Shown: positions 1-7,518 of the stretch, in pieces
How positions within the stretch are numbered: the first letter of the stretch is position 1
Layout: each line of letters opens with the position of its first letter
DNA from: Curtobacterium sp. MCPF17_052
GTDB lineage: Bacteria; Actinomycetota; Actinomycetes; Actinomycetales; Microbacteriaceae
NCBI RefSeq assembly: GCF_003234085.1
Contig: NZ_QKSD01000010.1
Location: forward strand, 124,001 to 188,000
Direction: 5' to 3'
DNA: 64,000 nt
Position numbers and translations under genes: made by a program
The notes under the pieces: model-generated
Database searches by the model: none
The model's input: the letters and a program-made list of their open reading frames with translations, nothing else
Told to the model about the DNA's origin: nothing

Positions 1-407
1 TCACCCCGCACTTCGACGCCGCGCAGGTCCCCTTCGAGGTCGCTGGCGGCGCCGTGGGCAGTGTCTTCGCGATCGGCGCCGGCTGGCCCGCCGCACGCGC
101 GCGGCGCGTCGGGGAGATCGTCGAGCGGCACATGTGGCCCTCGGTCGACCCGGACCTCGACGCCGAGGGGCACCTGCTCGAGGTCGCGACCTCGCTCGAC
201 GTCTCCGGCGTCGGCATGGAGCGCTGGGACCATGACGACCTCCGGATCGTGACCGCAGCCCTCCCCCGCCTCGGCTTCTCCGACGACTTCCACGGGCTCG
301 TGCACGACCAAGCGGGTCGGAAGCCCGAGTCGGCAGCTGCCCGGCTGGACCACTCCGGGAACGTGCTGGCCGGTGGCCAGCGGTGGGCGAGCCTCCTGGC
401 CGGTTGA
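1..407 (+). CDS. HD-domain protein, cyanamide hydratase/HD phosphohydrolase-like, 3' part
   Basis: The open frame enters from the left edge (first whole codon at position 3), so the N-terminus is missing. The visible part starts TPHFDAAQVPFEVAGG, the helix that follows the HD pair in this family. It continues through IVERHMW and SLDVSGVGMERW and ends with a helical tail containing FHGLVHDQAGRKPES. These segments match small metal-dependent HD hydrolases annotated as cyanamide hydratase-like; the metal-binding HD itself lies outside the window. The substrate cannot be deduced. The next gene has its own promoter, so this one is probably transcribed separately. Confidence 0.7.
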   Translation, partial: TPHFDAAQVPFEVAGGAVGSVFAIGAGWPAARARRVGEIVERHMWPSVDPDLDAEGHLLEVATSLDVSGVGMERWDHDDLRIVTAALPRLGFSDDFHGLVHDQAGRKPESAAARLDHSGNVLAGGQRWASLLAG

Positions 408-450
408 GGCGCAACGGTGTGCCGGGCGGTCCGGTGACGGGCGGGCGGAC

Positions 451-479
451 TGGACAAGCCCTGCTCTCGTGCGTAGAGT
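451..479 (+). promoter_or_regulatory. Sigma-70-type promoter for the 95-aa protein
   Basis: TGGACA (451-456), a 17-bp spacer and TAGAGT (474-479) form a good housekeeping promoter in an otherwise GC-rich gap. Transcription would start near 486, leaving a 5' leader of about 210 nt before the ATG at 697, unusually long for this window. Confidence 0.55.
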
Positions 480-696
480 GTCTTCCTGGTGCATTGCAGC
501 GAACCCGTCTGACTCGCGCACACCGACCGTCTCGAACCGATCCCCCTGGGTCGCATTCCAGCGAGACCACCGCTCCCCGACTGGCGAGCACTTGCACGTC
601 GAATGCCGACGTGCGCGTCCGCGCTCCTGCGGCCGACGAGACCATCGAGTCCGTCCGGCCCCGCGCGACCCCGAACGACTGAAGAAAGACAGCACC

Positions 697-984
697 ATGA
701 CCACGAACGAACGCACCATCATCACCGGGACCGCCATCGCGGCTCCCACCGTCTCCCCCGACCGCATCGCCGAGTTCCCCGTCCGCGAGGACCGCTCGCA
801 GCGCGAGTTCCTCGTGCGCATGCCGGCCGACGACCTCGGGCTGTTCCTCACGCCCGGCGTCCGCGTCGCCGTCGACGGCGAAGCGGGCTGGGTCGTCCCG
901 GGCCGCTCCTGGCGCGGCGAGGCCAGCCGGACCATCCTGCAGGCGCGCGCCGTGCAGGCGCCGGAACTGGCCCTGGCCGCCTGA
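697..984 (+). CDS. Small protein, possibly OB-fold (SSB-like), function unknown
   Basis: This 95-aa protein begins MTTNERTIITG. The ATG at 697 was chosen because GAAGAAAG lies 8 nt upstream; the frame stays open further 5', but upstream starts have no ribosome site and would overlap the promoter. The pattern TIITGTAIAAP, EFLVRMP, TPGVRVAVDGEAGWV and RTILQARAVQAPE resembles the strand order of single-strand-binding-protein OB folds, whose final strand often follows a term such as RTVIEL. This resemblance is weak and was judged by eye, with no profile search. There are no membrane segments or cysteines. It stands alone between its own promoter and a strong terminator. Confidence 0.65.
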   Translation: MTTNERTIITGTAIAAPTVSPDRIAEFPVREDRSQREFLVRMPADDLGLFLTPGVRVAVDGEAGWVVPGRSWRGEASRTILQARAVQAPELALAA

Positions 985-999
985 CACCCGCACACACCG

Positions 1000-1027
1000 G
1001 AACGCCGTCCCTTCGGGGGCGGCGTTC
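1000..1027. terminator. UUCG-loop hairpin terminator between convergent genes
   Basis: A 12-bp stem (GAACGCCGTCCC with one G-U pair) closes a TTCG tetraloop at 1012-1015. It lies 16 nt after the stop at 984 and before the end of the convergent gene at 1101. There is no T-run, as is common for actinobacterial terminators. Confidence 0.7.
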
Positions 1028-1100
1028 AGTCGTTCCGGGCGAAGGCCCCGGCCCCGGCTCTGGCCCTGGCCCTGGCCCTGACCGGGACCCCGGTTGCGCC

Positions 1101-1442
1101 CTACCTCGCCTGGTCGCCCTCGGCCGCGCCGACGAACCGTCGGCCACCGTCCGCGTTCACCGGCTGCTGCCCGCCGCACTGGTCCGCGGCGTCCCGCAGC
1201 CGACGGATGAACCTCGGGTCCTCCGGTTCGAGTTCGTCGTCCGGTGCCTGACGCACCACGATCTCGCTCGACGGTCCGACGAGCATCGTCGTCCGCTCGA
1301 CCGCCCCGTCCTCGCCGACCGTCGGCACCGCGATCGTGTCCGTGCGGGTGTTCGCCCCGAGCACCGCCGCGTAGTCCGCGACCGCGTCCGCGATCAGGTC
1401 CCCCGTCAGGATGTCCGTGCCGTCGTAGTGGATGTACTTCAC
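1101..1442 (-). CDS. Conserved hypothetical protein, 113 aa
   Basis: The GTG at 1442 was chosen as start because GGGAGG sits 6 nt upstream on the minus strand; the open frame continues further but lacks another ribosome site. The protein starts VKYIHYDGTDILTG and continues with a hydrophilic mixed alpha/beta pattern (ADAVADYAAVLGAN, ERTTMLVGPSSEIVV) and an acidic segment DDELEPEDPRF. It has no signal peptide, membrane helix or recognised catalytic motif. It is divergent from the HTH-nucleotidyltransferase gene across a 194-bp gap. No function is proposed. Confidence 0.6.
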   Translation of the reverse strand: MKYIHYDGTDILTGDLIADAVADYAAVLGANTRTDTIAVPTVGEDGAVERTTMLVGPSSEIVVRQAPDDELEPEDPRFIRRLRDAADQCGGQQPVNADGGRRFVGAAEGDQAR

Positions 1443-1588
1443 GATGTGACCTCCCTCGTTCCGACGGTAGGCACCGGGGTGCAGCAGGCAGCACAGGATC
1501 GGGCGGGAGGCGCGGGCGATGGACAACTGGCGGCCTTCGTCGGTCTCGTGTCCAGCCCCGTATCGTCGGTAGTCGGTCGTTCGGTCGC

Positions 1589-1625
1589 CGATCGGCGGTC
1601 ATCGATCGGCGGTCGTCGATCAGCG
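1589..1625. repeat. Three 14-bp-spaced repeats upstream of the HTH-nucleotidyltransferase gene
   Basis: CGATCGGCGGTC occurs at 1589 and 1603, and CGATCAGCG at 1617, each 14 bp apart and ending at the ribosome site of the gene that starts at 1637. An operator for the HTH protein itself is plausible. Confidence 0.5.
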
Positions 1626-1636
1626 AGGAGGGAACC

Positions 1637-2101
1637 GTGCAGTCCGAGCGTACAGCGCGCCTGGTGCGGCTCGCTCGTGCGGACATCGGCATGAGCCTGG
1701 ACGCGTTGGCTCGTGCGGTCCGCCTGTCCGCATCGACGCTCGCGGCGTACGAAGCCGGCACCGCAGTACCCGATCCGCAGACGCTCGGGATGGTCGCCGC
1801 TGCGACGGAGATGCGGCCGAGCATCCCGCTCGCCGTCCATTCGGACGACATCCGAGTCGAGGCAACGCGTCACCGTCTGCGGGACGTGCGAGTGTTCGGG
1901 TCTGTCGTCCGCGGAGCGGACACCGCCGGGAGCGATATCGACCTCCTCGTCAGGACCGAGCCCGGCGCGGACCTGTTCGACCTGGCCGGCTTCGTCGTCG
2001 CAGTCGAGGCGGTCACCGGATTCCCGGTCGACGTACTGACAGAGGACCAGCTCGACGACGAGCACTTCGCGCATGTGCGGGACGACGCAGTGCCGTTGTG
2101 A
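1637..2101 (+). CDS. XRE-type HTH fused to MNT-like nucleotidyltransferase
   Basis: The 154-aa protein starts at GTG 1637 with GAGGAGGG 4 nt upstream. Residues 8-58 form a Cro/C1-type helix-turn-helix (MSLDALARAVRLSASTLAAYE). Residues 80-140 are a minimal nucleotidyltransferase domain with GSVVRG (88-93) and SDIDLL (99-104). Asp100 and Asp102 are the expected metal ligands, and FPVDVL supplies a candidate third Asp near 132. Standalone MNT domains are usually antitoxins that AMPylate a HEPN toxin, and HTH-MNT fusions occur in such modules. No intact HEPN gene follows; the next frame, which overlaps the stop by GTGA, closes after 15 codons. The role is therefore either orphan antitoxin or regulator. 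Confidence 0.8.
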   Translation: MQSERTARLVRLARADIGMSLDALARAVRLSASTLAAYEAGTAVPDPQTLGMVAAATEMRPSIPLAVHSDDIRVEATRHRLRDVRVFGSVVRGADTAGSDIDLLVRTEPGADLFDLAGFVVAVEAVTGFPVDVLTEDQLDDEHFAHVRDDAVPL

Positions 2102-2120
2102 AGAACGAGTCCGTCTTCCC

Positions 2121-2414
2121 TCAGAGCACGTCGCCCGTGGGGTAGAGCACCCACGGGCCGCAACCGGTCTCGGGGCAGTGCTCGTCCATCACCCGCTTCA
2201 CCACGTCGTAGTCCGCGGGAGCACGCCGGTACATCAGCGCGACGAGGTCCACTTCGGTCCCCACGCGACCGTCCGGCCAGCGCGCGTCGTAGTGGATCGC
2301 ACGCCTCGGCCGACGGAGCCATCGTGATGGCCGGATCTCCGCGACGGCGCGGAAGACCGTCGGGAGCTCCTCCGACAGCGGAATCCGTCCGCCTGCTGCT
2401 CCGTCATCCCCCAT
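2121..2414 (-). CDS. Hypothetical protein, 97 aa
   Basis: The frame from ATG 2414 encodes a soluble protein starting MGDDGAAGG, with a basic stretch (RPSRWLRRPRRAIHYD), an acidic middle (GTEVDLVALMYRRAP) and a C-terminus containing HCPETGCGPWV. The two close cysteines suggest a small metal or redox site, but no family is recognised. No clear Shine-Dalgarno site precedes the ATG. Codon use looks coding-like in this frame. It converges on the HTH-nucleotidyltransferase gene with only 19 bp between the stops. It could be a diverged member of an unrecognised family. Confidence 0.5.
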   Translation of the reverse strand: MGDDGAAGGRIPLSEELPTVFRAVAEIRPSRWLRRPRRAIHYDARWPDGRVGTEVDLVALMYRRAPADYDVVKRVMDEHCPETGCGPWVLYPTGDVL

Positions 2415-2451
2415 GCCCGCGATCTTAGGTCGGAGATGCGGACCAGCCGAC

Positions 2452-3525
2452 TCAGTTGTTGAAGCGGAACTCCACCACGTCGCCGTCCTGCATGACGTAC
2501 TCCTTGCCCTCGATGCGGGCCTTGCCCTGCGAGCGGGCCTCGGCGATGGAGCCGGTGGCGATGAGGTCGTCGAACGAGATGACCTCGGCCTTGATGAAGC
2601 CCTTCTCGAAGTCCGTGTGGATGACGCCGGCAGCCTGGGGAGCCTTCCACCCCTTGCCGATCGTCCACGCACGGGCTTCCTTCGGCCCCGCCGTCAGGTA
2701 GGTCTGCAGTCCGAGGGTCTCGAACCCGATGCGGGCGAGCTGGTCGAGGCCTGACTCGGTCTGACCGGTCGACTCGAGGAGCTCCTTGGCGTCCTCGGGG
2801 TCGAGGTCGATGAGTTCGGACTCGACCTGGGCGTCGAGGAACACGGCGTGCGCGGGAGCGACGAGCGCGGACAGCTCGGCCTTCCGCGACTCGTCCGTCA
2901 GGATCGCCTCGTCGACGTTGAAGACGAAGATGAACGGCTTGGCGCTGAGGAGCCCGAGCTCCTTGATCGGCTCGAGGTCGACCTTGGTCGCCGAGAGCAG
3001 GACGCCCTTTTCGAGCTCGGCCTTCGCGGCGTTCGCCGCCTCGAGGACGGCGGGCTCGGCCTGCTTCAGCTTGAGCATCTTCTCGTACCGCGGGAGCGCC
3101 TTGTCGATGGTCTCCATGTCGGCGAGGATCAGCTCGGTGTTGATGACCTCGAGGTCGTCCGCCGGCGAGACCTTGTTCGCCACGTGCACGACGTCGTCGT
3201 CGGTGAAGCCGCGGACGACCTGCGCGATGGCGTCGGCTTCGCGGATGTTGGCGAGGAACTTGTTGCCGAGCCCCTCCCCCTCGCTCGCACCCTTGACGAT
3301 GCCGGCGATGTCGACGAAGGACACCGGCGCGGGCACGGTCTTCTCGGAGTGGAACAGCTCGGCGAGCTGGTCGAGACGCGGGTCGGGCAGGTTCACCACG
3401 CCGACGTTCGGCTCGATGGTGGCGAACGGGTAGTTGGCCGCGAGCACCTGGTTCTTGGTCAGGGCGTTGAACAGGGTCGACTTGCCGACGTTCGGGAGAC
3501 CGACGATTCCGATGGTGAGAGCCAC
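2452..3525 (-). CDS. ychF: Redox-regulated ATPase YchF (OLA1 family)
   Basis: This 357-aa protein has the usual YchF length. Near the N-terminus the P-loop GLPNVGKSTLFN is followed by NYPFATIEPNVG (switch I) and DIAGIVKGASEGEG (switch II/G3). The G4 position reads FNVDE instead of the NKxD of true GTPases, which fits the ATP preference of the family. The middle is the coiled-coil insertion (KALPRYEKMLKLKQAEPA), and the C-terminal TGS domain ends VMQDGDVVEFRFNN. YchF binds ribosomes and modulates stress responses. The start is GTG 3525. The hydrolase gene upstream ends 11 bp before it, so co-transcription is likely. Confidence 0.97.
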   Translation of the reverse strand: MALTIGIVGLPNVGKSTLFNALTKNQVLAANYPFATIEPNVGVVNLPDPRLDQLAELFHSEKTVPAPVSFVDIAGIVKGASEGEGLGNKFLANIREADAIAQVVRGFTDDDVVHVANKVSPADDLEVINTELILADMETIDKALPRYEKMLKLKQAEPAVLEAANAAKAELEKGVLLSATKVDLEPIKELGLLSAKPFIFVFNVDEAILTDESRKAELSALVAPAHAVFLDAQVESELIDLDPEDAKELLESTGQTESGLDQLARIGFETLGLQTYLTAGPKEARAWTIGKGWKAPQAAGVIHTDFEKGFIKAEVISFDDLIATGSIAEARSQGKARIEGKEYVMQDGDVVEFRFNN

Positions 3526-3536
3526 GGGAGCACAGC

Positions 3537-4124
3537 CTACCGGCGGCAGCCTGTCGGGGCCGACCCGAGCCTCCCGTCCGTCTCCCTCGTCACCGCACGC
3601 ACGGCGTGCTCGACCACGGCCAGGGCCTCGGCCTGGAGGCGCTGCGACGCCTTCCAGTCGCCGGGCACCTCGAGTCGGTGGTCGGCTCGGTCGACGGTCT
3701 GGAGGCGCGCCCGCGTCCCGCGCACCAGTTCCGGCCGCCAGACGGGATCCGCCGAACCGCCGAGTGCGGTGTGCGCGTCGTCGGCTGCGGCGAGCGCGGC
3801 CCGCACCGCTTCGTGGGTGAGGACCGGCGTCAGCCAGACGCCGGGGACGCTCGCATCGATCGCCCAGGGCAGGGCGGCGCAGCCGAACGACTTGGCGACG
3901 ACGAGGTCCGGCCGTCGTCCGGCGAGCGCGGTCGTCAGCGCCTGCTGCACGAAACGGACCGGGTCGGCCTCGGCGACGTCGTCGACGACCCATCGGGGCG
4001 CGACGACCTCGCAGCCGGCTTGCCGGGCGATGGCGTCCGTCCACCAGAGCAGCGGCGCCTGCTGGCCGTACCCGGCGCCCGCGAGGACCAGGACGAGCGG
4101 GGTGCGCCGCAGCGGGTTCTCCAT
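3537..4124 (-). CDS. Small alpha/beta hydrolase family protein
   Basis: The 195-aa protein begins MENPLRRTPLVLVLAGAGYG, a first beta strand and oxyanion-type loop. The nucleophile elbow is degenerate, VVAKSFGCAA with Ser79, resembling KTHG/KSFG-type small hydrolases such as RBBP9/YdeN relatives. A late histidine in DRADHRLEVPGDW could complete the triad. The ATG at 4124 is preceded by TACCCT and 6 nt, so the mRNA is probably leaderless. It lies directly upstream of ychF. The substrate is unknown. Confidence 0.75.
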   Translation of the reverse strand: MENPLRRTPLVLVLAGAGYGQQAPLLWWTDAIARQAGCEVVAPRWVVDDVAEADPVRFVQQALTTALAGRRPDLVVAKSFGCAALPWAIDASVPGVWLTPVLTHEAVRAALAAADDAHTALGGSADPVWRPELVRGTRARLQTVDRADHRLEVPGDWKASQRLQAEALAVVEHAVRAVTRETDGRLGSAPTGCRR

Positions 4125-4214
4125 GTCTCGAGGGTAGGAGCGGGCACGCCCCCTCGACGCACCACGCCGCGTCCGGTTCCGGTGATGTCGGTTCTCCGTG
4201 CAACGATCGAAGGC

Positions 4215-4847
4215 GTGCTGAACTTCACCGCCATCGACTTCGAGACCGCGAACAACTCGCCCGCCAGCGCGTGTTCGGTCGGACTCGTGAAGGTGCGTGG
4301 CGGTCGGGTCGTCGATCGGGCCTCGTGGTTCATCCGTCCGCCGGCCGGGCACGACGACTTCCTCGAGTGGAACACGCGCATCCACGGGATCGTCGAGTCG
4401 GACGTCGTGCACGCGAAGTCGTGGGAGCAGCAGTACCCGGACCTGGTGGCGTTCGCCGAGGGGGACGTGCTGGTCGCGCACAACGCCCGTTTCGACATGG
4501 GCGTCATCGCCGGCGGGTGTGCGGCGACGGGGATCGAACTGGCCGAGCACCACTCGATGTGCTCGCTGCAGGTCGCCCGCAAGACCTACACCCTCGACTC
4601 GTACCGTCTGCCGATGGCGGCGATGGCCGCCGGGTTCTCGGGCTTCCAGCACCACGACGCCGCCGCCGACGCCGAAGCCTGCGCCGCGATCGTCGTGCAC
4701 GCTGCCGGTCACCACGGGGTGCCGACGGTCGAGGCCCTCGGCGCCGTCACCCGGGTGACGATCAACCCGGTGCGCGCCCGAGTCGAGAAGCCGAAGTCCG
4801 CAGTGCAGCCCCGGCTGTCCCGCCGTCCGATGGTCTTCTCCGACTGA
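4215..4847 (+). CDS. DEDDh 3'-5' exonuclease (DnaQ/epsilon-like)
   Basis: The 210-aa protein opens VLNFTAIDFETAN, giving the first catalytic Asp and Glu (about residues 8 and 10). The second Asp is in VAHNARFDMGV near residue 95, and the final His-Asp pair is in HHDAAADAEA near residues 146-152, completing the DEDDh set. Such standalone proteins trim DNA 3' ends or act on oligonucleotides. The C-terminal 45 residues are basic and look like a nucleic-acid-binding tail. The GTG start at 4215 places the exonuclease motif at the N-terminus as in relatives; an in-frame ATG at 4185 would add ten residues, and neither has a strong ribosome site. Confidence 0.88.
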   Translation: MLNFTAIDFETANNSPASACSVGLVKVRGGRVVDRASWFIRPPAGHDDFLEWNTRIHGIVESDVVHAKSWEQQYPDLVAFAEGDVLVAHNARFDMGVIAGGCAATGIELAEHHSMCSLQVARKTYTLDSYRLPMAAMAAGFSGFQHHDAAADAEACAAIVVHAAGHHGVPTVEALGAVTRVTINPVRARVEKPKSAVQPRLSRRPMVFSD

Positions 4848-4909
4848 CGCGGTCCAGCCGGCCGGTCCTGGCAACGCCGGCCGGTCCTGGCCACGCCACG
4901 CCCGGTGGT

Positions 4910-4923
4910 ATTGTCACGACAAT
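4910..4923. promoter_or_regulatory. Perfect palindromic operator at the gntR promoter
   Basis: ATTGTC-AC-GACAAT is a perfect inverted repeat 48 bp before the GntR start. TATTGT at 4909-4914 could be the -10 box, so binding would block transcription (autoregulation). The same TGTC-NN-GACA core lies upstream of the tautomerase gene and iolC. Confidence 0.7.
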
Positions 4924-4971
4924 CTGCCCGGCGCTGGTGCTCGGGCCCGTTCTCCCCTGCGAAGGACCGCG

Positions 4972-5730
4972 ATGACCAACGATGGCCAGCTGCCGTCCGA
5001 CCTGTTCATGGACCTGGACCGGTCGGGTCCGATGCCCCTGTACCACCAGGTCGCCTCACGTATCGAGGAGTCGATCCGCTCCGGTGCGATGCCGCCCGGC
5101 GCTCGCCTCGAGAACGAGATCGCCCTCGGCGAGCGCCTCGGCCTGTCCCGCCCGACCATCCGACGCGCGATCCAGGACCTCGTCGACAAGGGGCTGCTCG
5201 TCCGCCGACGTGGCATCGGCACGCAGGTCGTGCACGGACCGGTCACCCGCAAGGTCGAGCTGACCAGCCTGTACGACGACCTGACGCAGGGGTCGCAGCA
5301 GCCGACGACGAAGCTCCTCGACCGCAGCGACGTCCCGGCGACCCAGGCCGTGGCCGAGGCCCTCGGCGTCGAGGTCGGGGCGAGCGTCGTGCACGTCCTC
5401 CGCGTCCGGTTCGCCGAGGACGTGCCGATGGCGGTGCTCGAGAACTACCTGCCGCCCGAGTTCGCGGACATCACCGATGAGGACCTCCGCGCCCACGGCC
5501 TCTACCAACTGCTGCGGTCCCGCGGGGTGACGATGCGGGTCGCGAAGCAGCGGATCGGTGCCCGTGCGGCGACCGACGACGAGGCGGGTCTGCTCGAGAT
5601 CGAGGACGGCGACCCCGTGCTGACCATGAGCCGGACGGCCTACGACGCGTCGGGTCGAGCGGTCGAGTACGGCGTGCACTGCTACCGGCCGGACCGGTAC
5701 TCGTTCGAGGTCACGCTCGTCGACAAGTAG
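4972..5730 (+). CDS. GntR/HutC-family regulator, probable inositol catabolism repressor
   Basis: The 252-aa protein has an N-terminal GntR winged helix (about residues 20-88: LYHQVASRIEESIRSG, LGLSRPTIRRAIQDLV, GLLVRRRGIGTQV). A UTRA ligand domain (about 105-250) follows, with VHVLRVRFAEDVPMAVLENYLP and a YGVHCYRPDRYSFEV ending. This is the HutC subfamily, which senses small metabolites. The ATG at 4972 has GAAGG 6 nt upstream. It sits beside the inositol catabolic cluster, and identical-type palindromes lie at its own promoter and at the iolC promoter. A role like IolR of other actinobacteria is inferred, with the inducer likely an inositol intermediate. Confidence 0.85.
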   Translation: MTNDGQLPSDLFMDLDRSGPMPLYHQVASRIEESIRSGAMPPGARLENEIALGERLGLSRPTIRRAIQDLVDKGLLVRRRGIGTQVVHGPVTRKVELTSLYDDLTQGSQQPTTKLLDRSDVPATQAVAEALGVEVGASVVHVLRVRFAEDVPMAVLENYLPPEFADITDEDLRAHGLYQLLRSRGVTMRVAKQRIGARAATDDEAGLLEIEDGDPVLTMSRTAYDASGRAVEYGVHCYRPDRYSFEVTLVDK

Positions 5731-5745
5731 GGCCTGGCAGGCCGG

Positions 5746-6153
5746 TCAGCTCGCGCTGGGGACCCCGAGTTCGCCGGTCAGGTACTGGGCGCGACCGAAG
5801 CCGAACGACCAGTCCTGGGGACCGTTCTCGACGTAGCCGATGAAGACGTCCTCGGAGGCGACGCCCACCCCGGCGAGCGCGTCGTGGATCGCGGCGTAGA
5901 GCGCCTGCTTCGCGTCGTCGGACCGCCCCCGCTGGGTGAAGACCTGGATCATGACGACGCCCTCGGTGCGTTCGAAGCCGAGGCCGGCGTCCAGCGCGAT
6001 GATCTGCGACGCCGGGTGTTCGGTGATGACCTGGAAGCGGTCTCGCTCCGGGATCCCGTAGACGTCGACGATCGCCTGGTGGGTGGCGTCGGCGATCGCG
6101 CGGACGGCTTCCGGGGTGCGACCGGTGGCGAGGTCGAATCGGACGAGCGGCAT
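5746..6153 (-). CDS. Tautomerase family protein
   Basis: The 135-aa protein starts MPLVRFDLATGR; after removal of Met, Pro1 would be the catalytic base of the tautomerase superfamily (4-oxalocrotonate tautomerase/MIF fold). Two beta-alpha-beta units are visible (residues 1-60 and 62-125), the second beginning VVMIQVFTQRGRS, so this is a fused-length rather than a 60-aa subunit. An AGGAGG site precedes the ATG. Its promoter carries the same palindrome as iolC, so it probably belongs to the inositol regulon and may isomerise a keto-inositol or enol intermediate. The substrate is inferred only from context. Confidence 0.85.
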   Translation of the reverse strand: MPLVRFDLATGRTPEAVRAIADATHQAIVDVYGIPERDRFQVITEHPASQIIALDAGLGFERTEGVVMIQVFTQRGRSDDAKQALYAAIHDALAGVGVASEDVFIGYVENGPQDWSFGFGRAQYLTGELGVPSAS

Positions 6154-6176
6154 GGTGCCTCCTGCTGGTGGTGACT

Positions 6177-6192
6177 TTGTCAGGACATACTA
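6177..6192 (-). promoter_or_regulatory. Tautomerase gene promoter with regulator half-sites
   Basis: On the plus strand TTGTC-AG-GACAT (6177-6188) is an imperfect copy of the TGTC-NN-GACA operator. On the minus strand TAGTAT (6192-6187) is a good -10 box overlapping it, and AGGAGG follows before the ATG at 6153. Confidence 0.6.
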
Positions 6193-6244
6193 TCGCCCCA
6201 GCTGCTGTGGCGGCGACCAGCGGGCGTCGTGCGTCACCCCATGA

Positions 6245-6288
6245 CGGACGGGAGGCGCGTCACCAGCTGGTGACGCGCCTCCCGTCCG
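6245..6288. terminator. Perfect 44-nt palindromic terminator after the inositol operon
   Basis: Twenty base pairs of CGGACGGGAGGC type, with AGCT at the centre and no T-run, lie 26 bp after the last operon gene and before the tautomerase promoter. It is one member of the CGGGAGGC/GCCTCCCG hairpin family of this window. Confidence 0.75.
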
Positions 6289-6314
6289 GATCGTGGTCGG
6301 TGGACCCGCCGGGA

Positions 6315-7508
6315 TCAGAACACCGGTGTCGGCGCGTCCGCGGTGAGCAGTCCGTCGACACGTGCCACGTCGTGCCAGGCCCCGTCGGCGAGCGAGGCCT
6401 CCGCCGCTTCCACGATCGACGCTGCTGCCAGCCCGTCCGCCACCGACGGCGCGAGTTGGCGGCCGCTCCGGACGCTCGCCAGGAACTGCGCCGCTTCGAT
6501 CGTCTTGAGGTCGTCGTACCCCATCGCTGTCCCGGCGCCCGGTTGGAAGCGGGCGAACTCGCCGTCCCCGGGCGCGACGTACACGGTCGTGTAGCCGTGG
6601 GTCTCCTGCCCGTCGAGGCAGACCTGCAGTTCGTTCATCCGCTGGAAGTCCCAGCGGATCGACCCGGCGGTGCCGTAGACCTCGATCGTGTACTCGGCGT
6701 GCGGACCGCGCATCACCCGGCTGGAGTCCATCGTCCCGACCGCACCGTCGTCGAAGCGGAAGAGCAGGGCGGCGTAGTCCTCGTTCTCGACCGGCCTGCG
6801 GTCACCCGTCGCGGCGGCGCTGCGGTCGACGATCCCAGCGCCGGGCAGCGGCCGCTCCGTGATGAACGTCTCGGCGAGTGCGGTGACGCTCGCGATCCGG
6901 CCGACGAGGTACTGCGCCAGGTCCAGGCCGTGCGACAGCAGGTCACCGAGCACGCCGGACCCCGCTCGGTCGCGCTCGAAGCGCCAGGTCAGCGGAGCCG
7001 CCGGGTCGGACGAGTAGCCGGCGAGCAGGGAGCCGCGGACGTTCGTGATCCGGCCGAGCCTCCCGCTGCGGACGAGCTCACGCGCCCGCTCGACCGCGGG
7101 TGCGTGCCGGTAGTTGAACCCCACGCTCGTGACCACCCCCGCCCGTTGGACGGCGTCGTGGATGTCACGGGAGTCGCTGGCGTACCGGCCCATCGGCTTC
7201 TCGATCCAGAACGGCTTGCCCGCCTGGGCCGCCGCGACCGCCATCTCGCGGTGCAGGAAGTTCGGGGAGCAGATCGAGACGACGTCGACCTCCGGGTCCG
7301 TGAGGACCTCGTGCCAGTCGGCGACGGCCCGCTCGTAGCCGAGCCGCTCCGTGGCCTGCTCCCGCGCCGCAGGCACCGGGTCGGCCGCGACCACCAGGCG
7401 CGGGCGGACTCCGAGTTCCGGGAAGTGGTCCGGCAGCGCTCGGTAGGCGCGGGAGTGCAGGCGTCCCATCCACCCCACCGAGATGAGCCCCACCCCGACC
7501 ATGTCCAT
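6315..7508 (-). CDS. Gfo/Idh/MocA family oxidoreductase, last gene of the inositol operon
   Basis: The 397-aa protein begins MDMVGVGLISVGWMG, a Rossmann NAD(P)-binding turn. It continues with SICSPNFLHREMAVAAAQAGKPFWIEKPMG, containing the family's EKP motif whose Lys contacts the nicotinamide, and a C-terminal alpha/beta substrate domain (LGDLLSHGLDLAQYLVG). Members oxidise sugars or inositols. With iolG already present, this may handle scyllo- or chiro-inositol or another polyol. The ATG at 7508 was chosen; a Met two codons later is possible. It follows the transaldolase-like gene by 10 bp. Confidence 0.9.
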   Translation of the reverse strand: MDMVGVGLISVGWMGRLHSRAYRALPDHFPELGVRPRLVVAADPVPAAREQATERLGYERAVADWHEVLTDPEVDVVSICSPNFLHREMAVAAAQAGKPFWIEKPMGRYASDSRDIHDAVQRAGVVTSVGFNYRHAPAVERARELVRSGRLGRITNVRGSLLAGYSSDPAAPLTWRFERDRAGSGVLGDLLSHGLDLAQYLVGRIASVTALAETFITERPLPGAGIVDRSAAATGDRRPVENEDYAALLFRFDDGAVGTMDSSRVMRGPHAEYTIEVYGTAGSIRWDFQRMNELQVCLDGQETHGYTTVYVAPGDGEFARFQPGAGTAMGYDDLKTIEAAQFLASVRSGRQLAPSVADGLAAASIVEAAEASLADGAWHDVARVDGLLTADAPTPVF

Positions 7509-7518
7509 CGTCGACGAC

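Noticed and set aside
2098..2145. A 15-codon gene overlapping the HTH-nucleotidyltransferase stop
   Set aside because: Too short and runs into the next gene's end; kept only as a possible toxin remnant in the findings.
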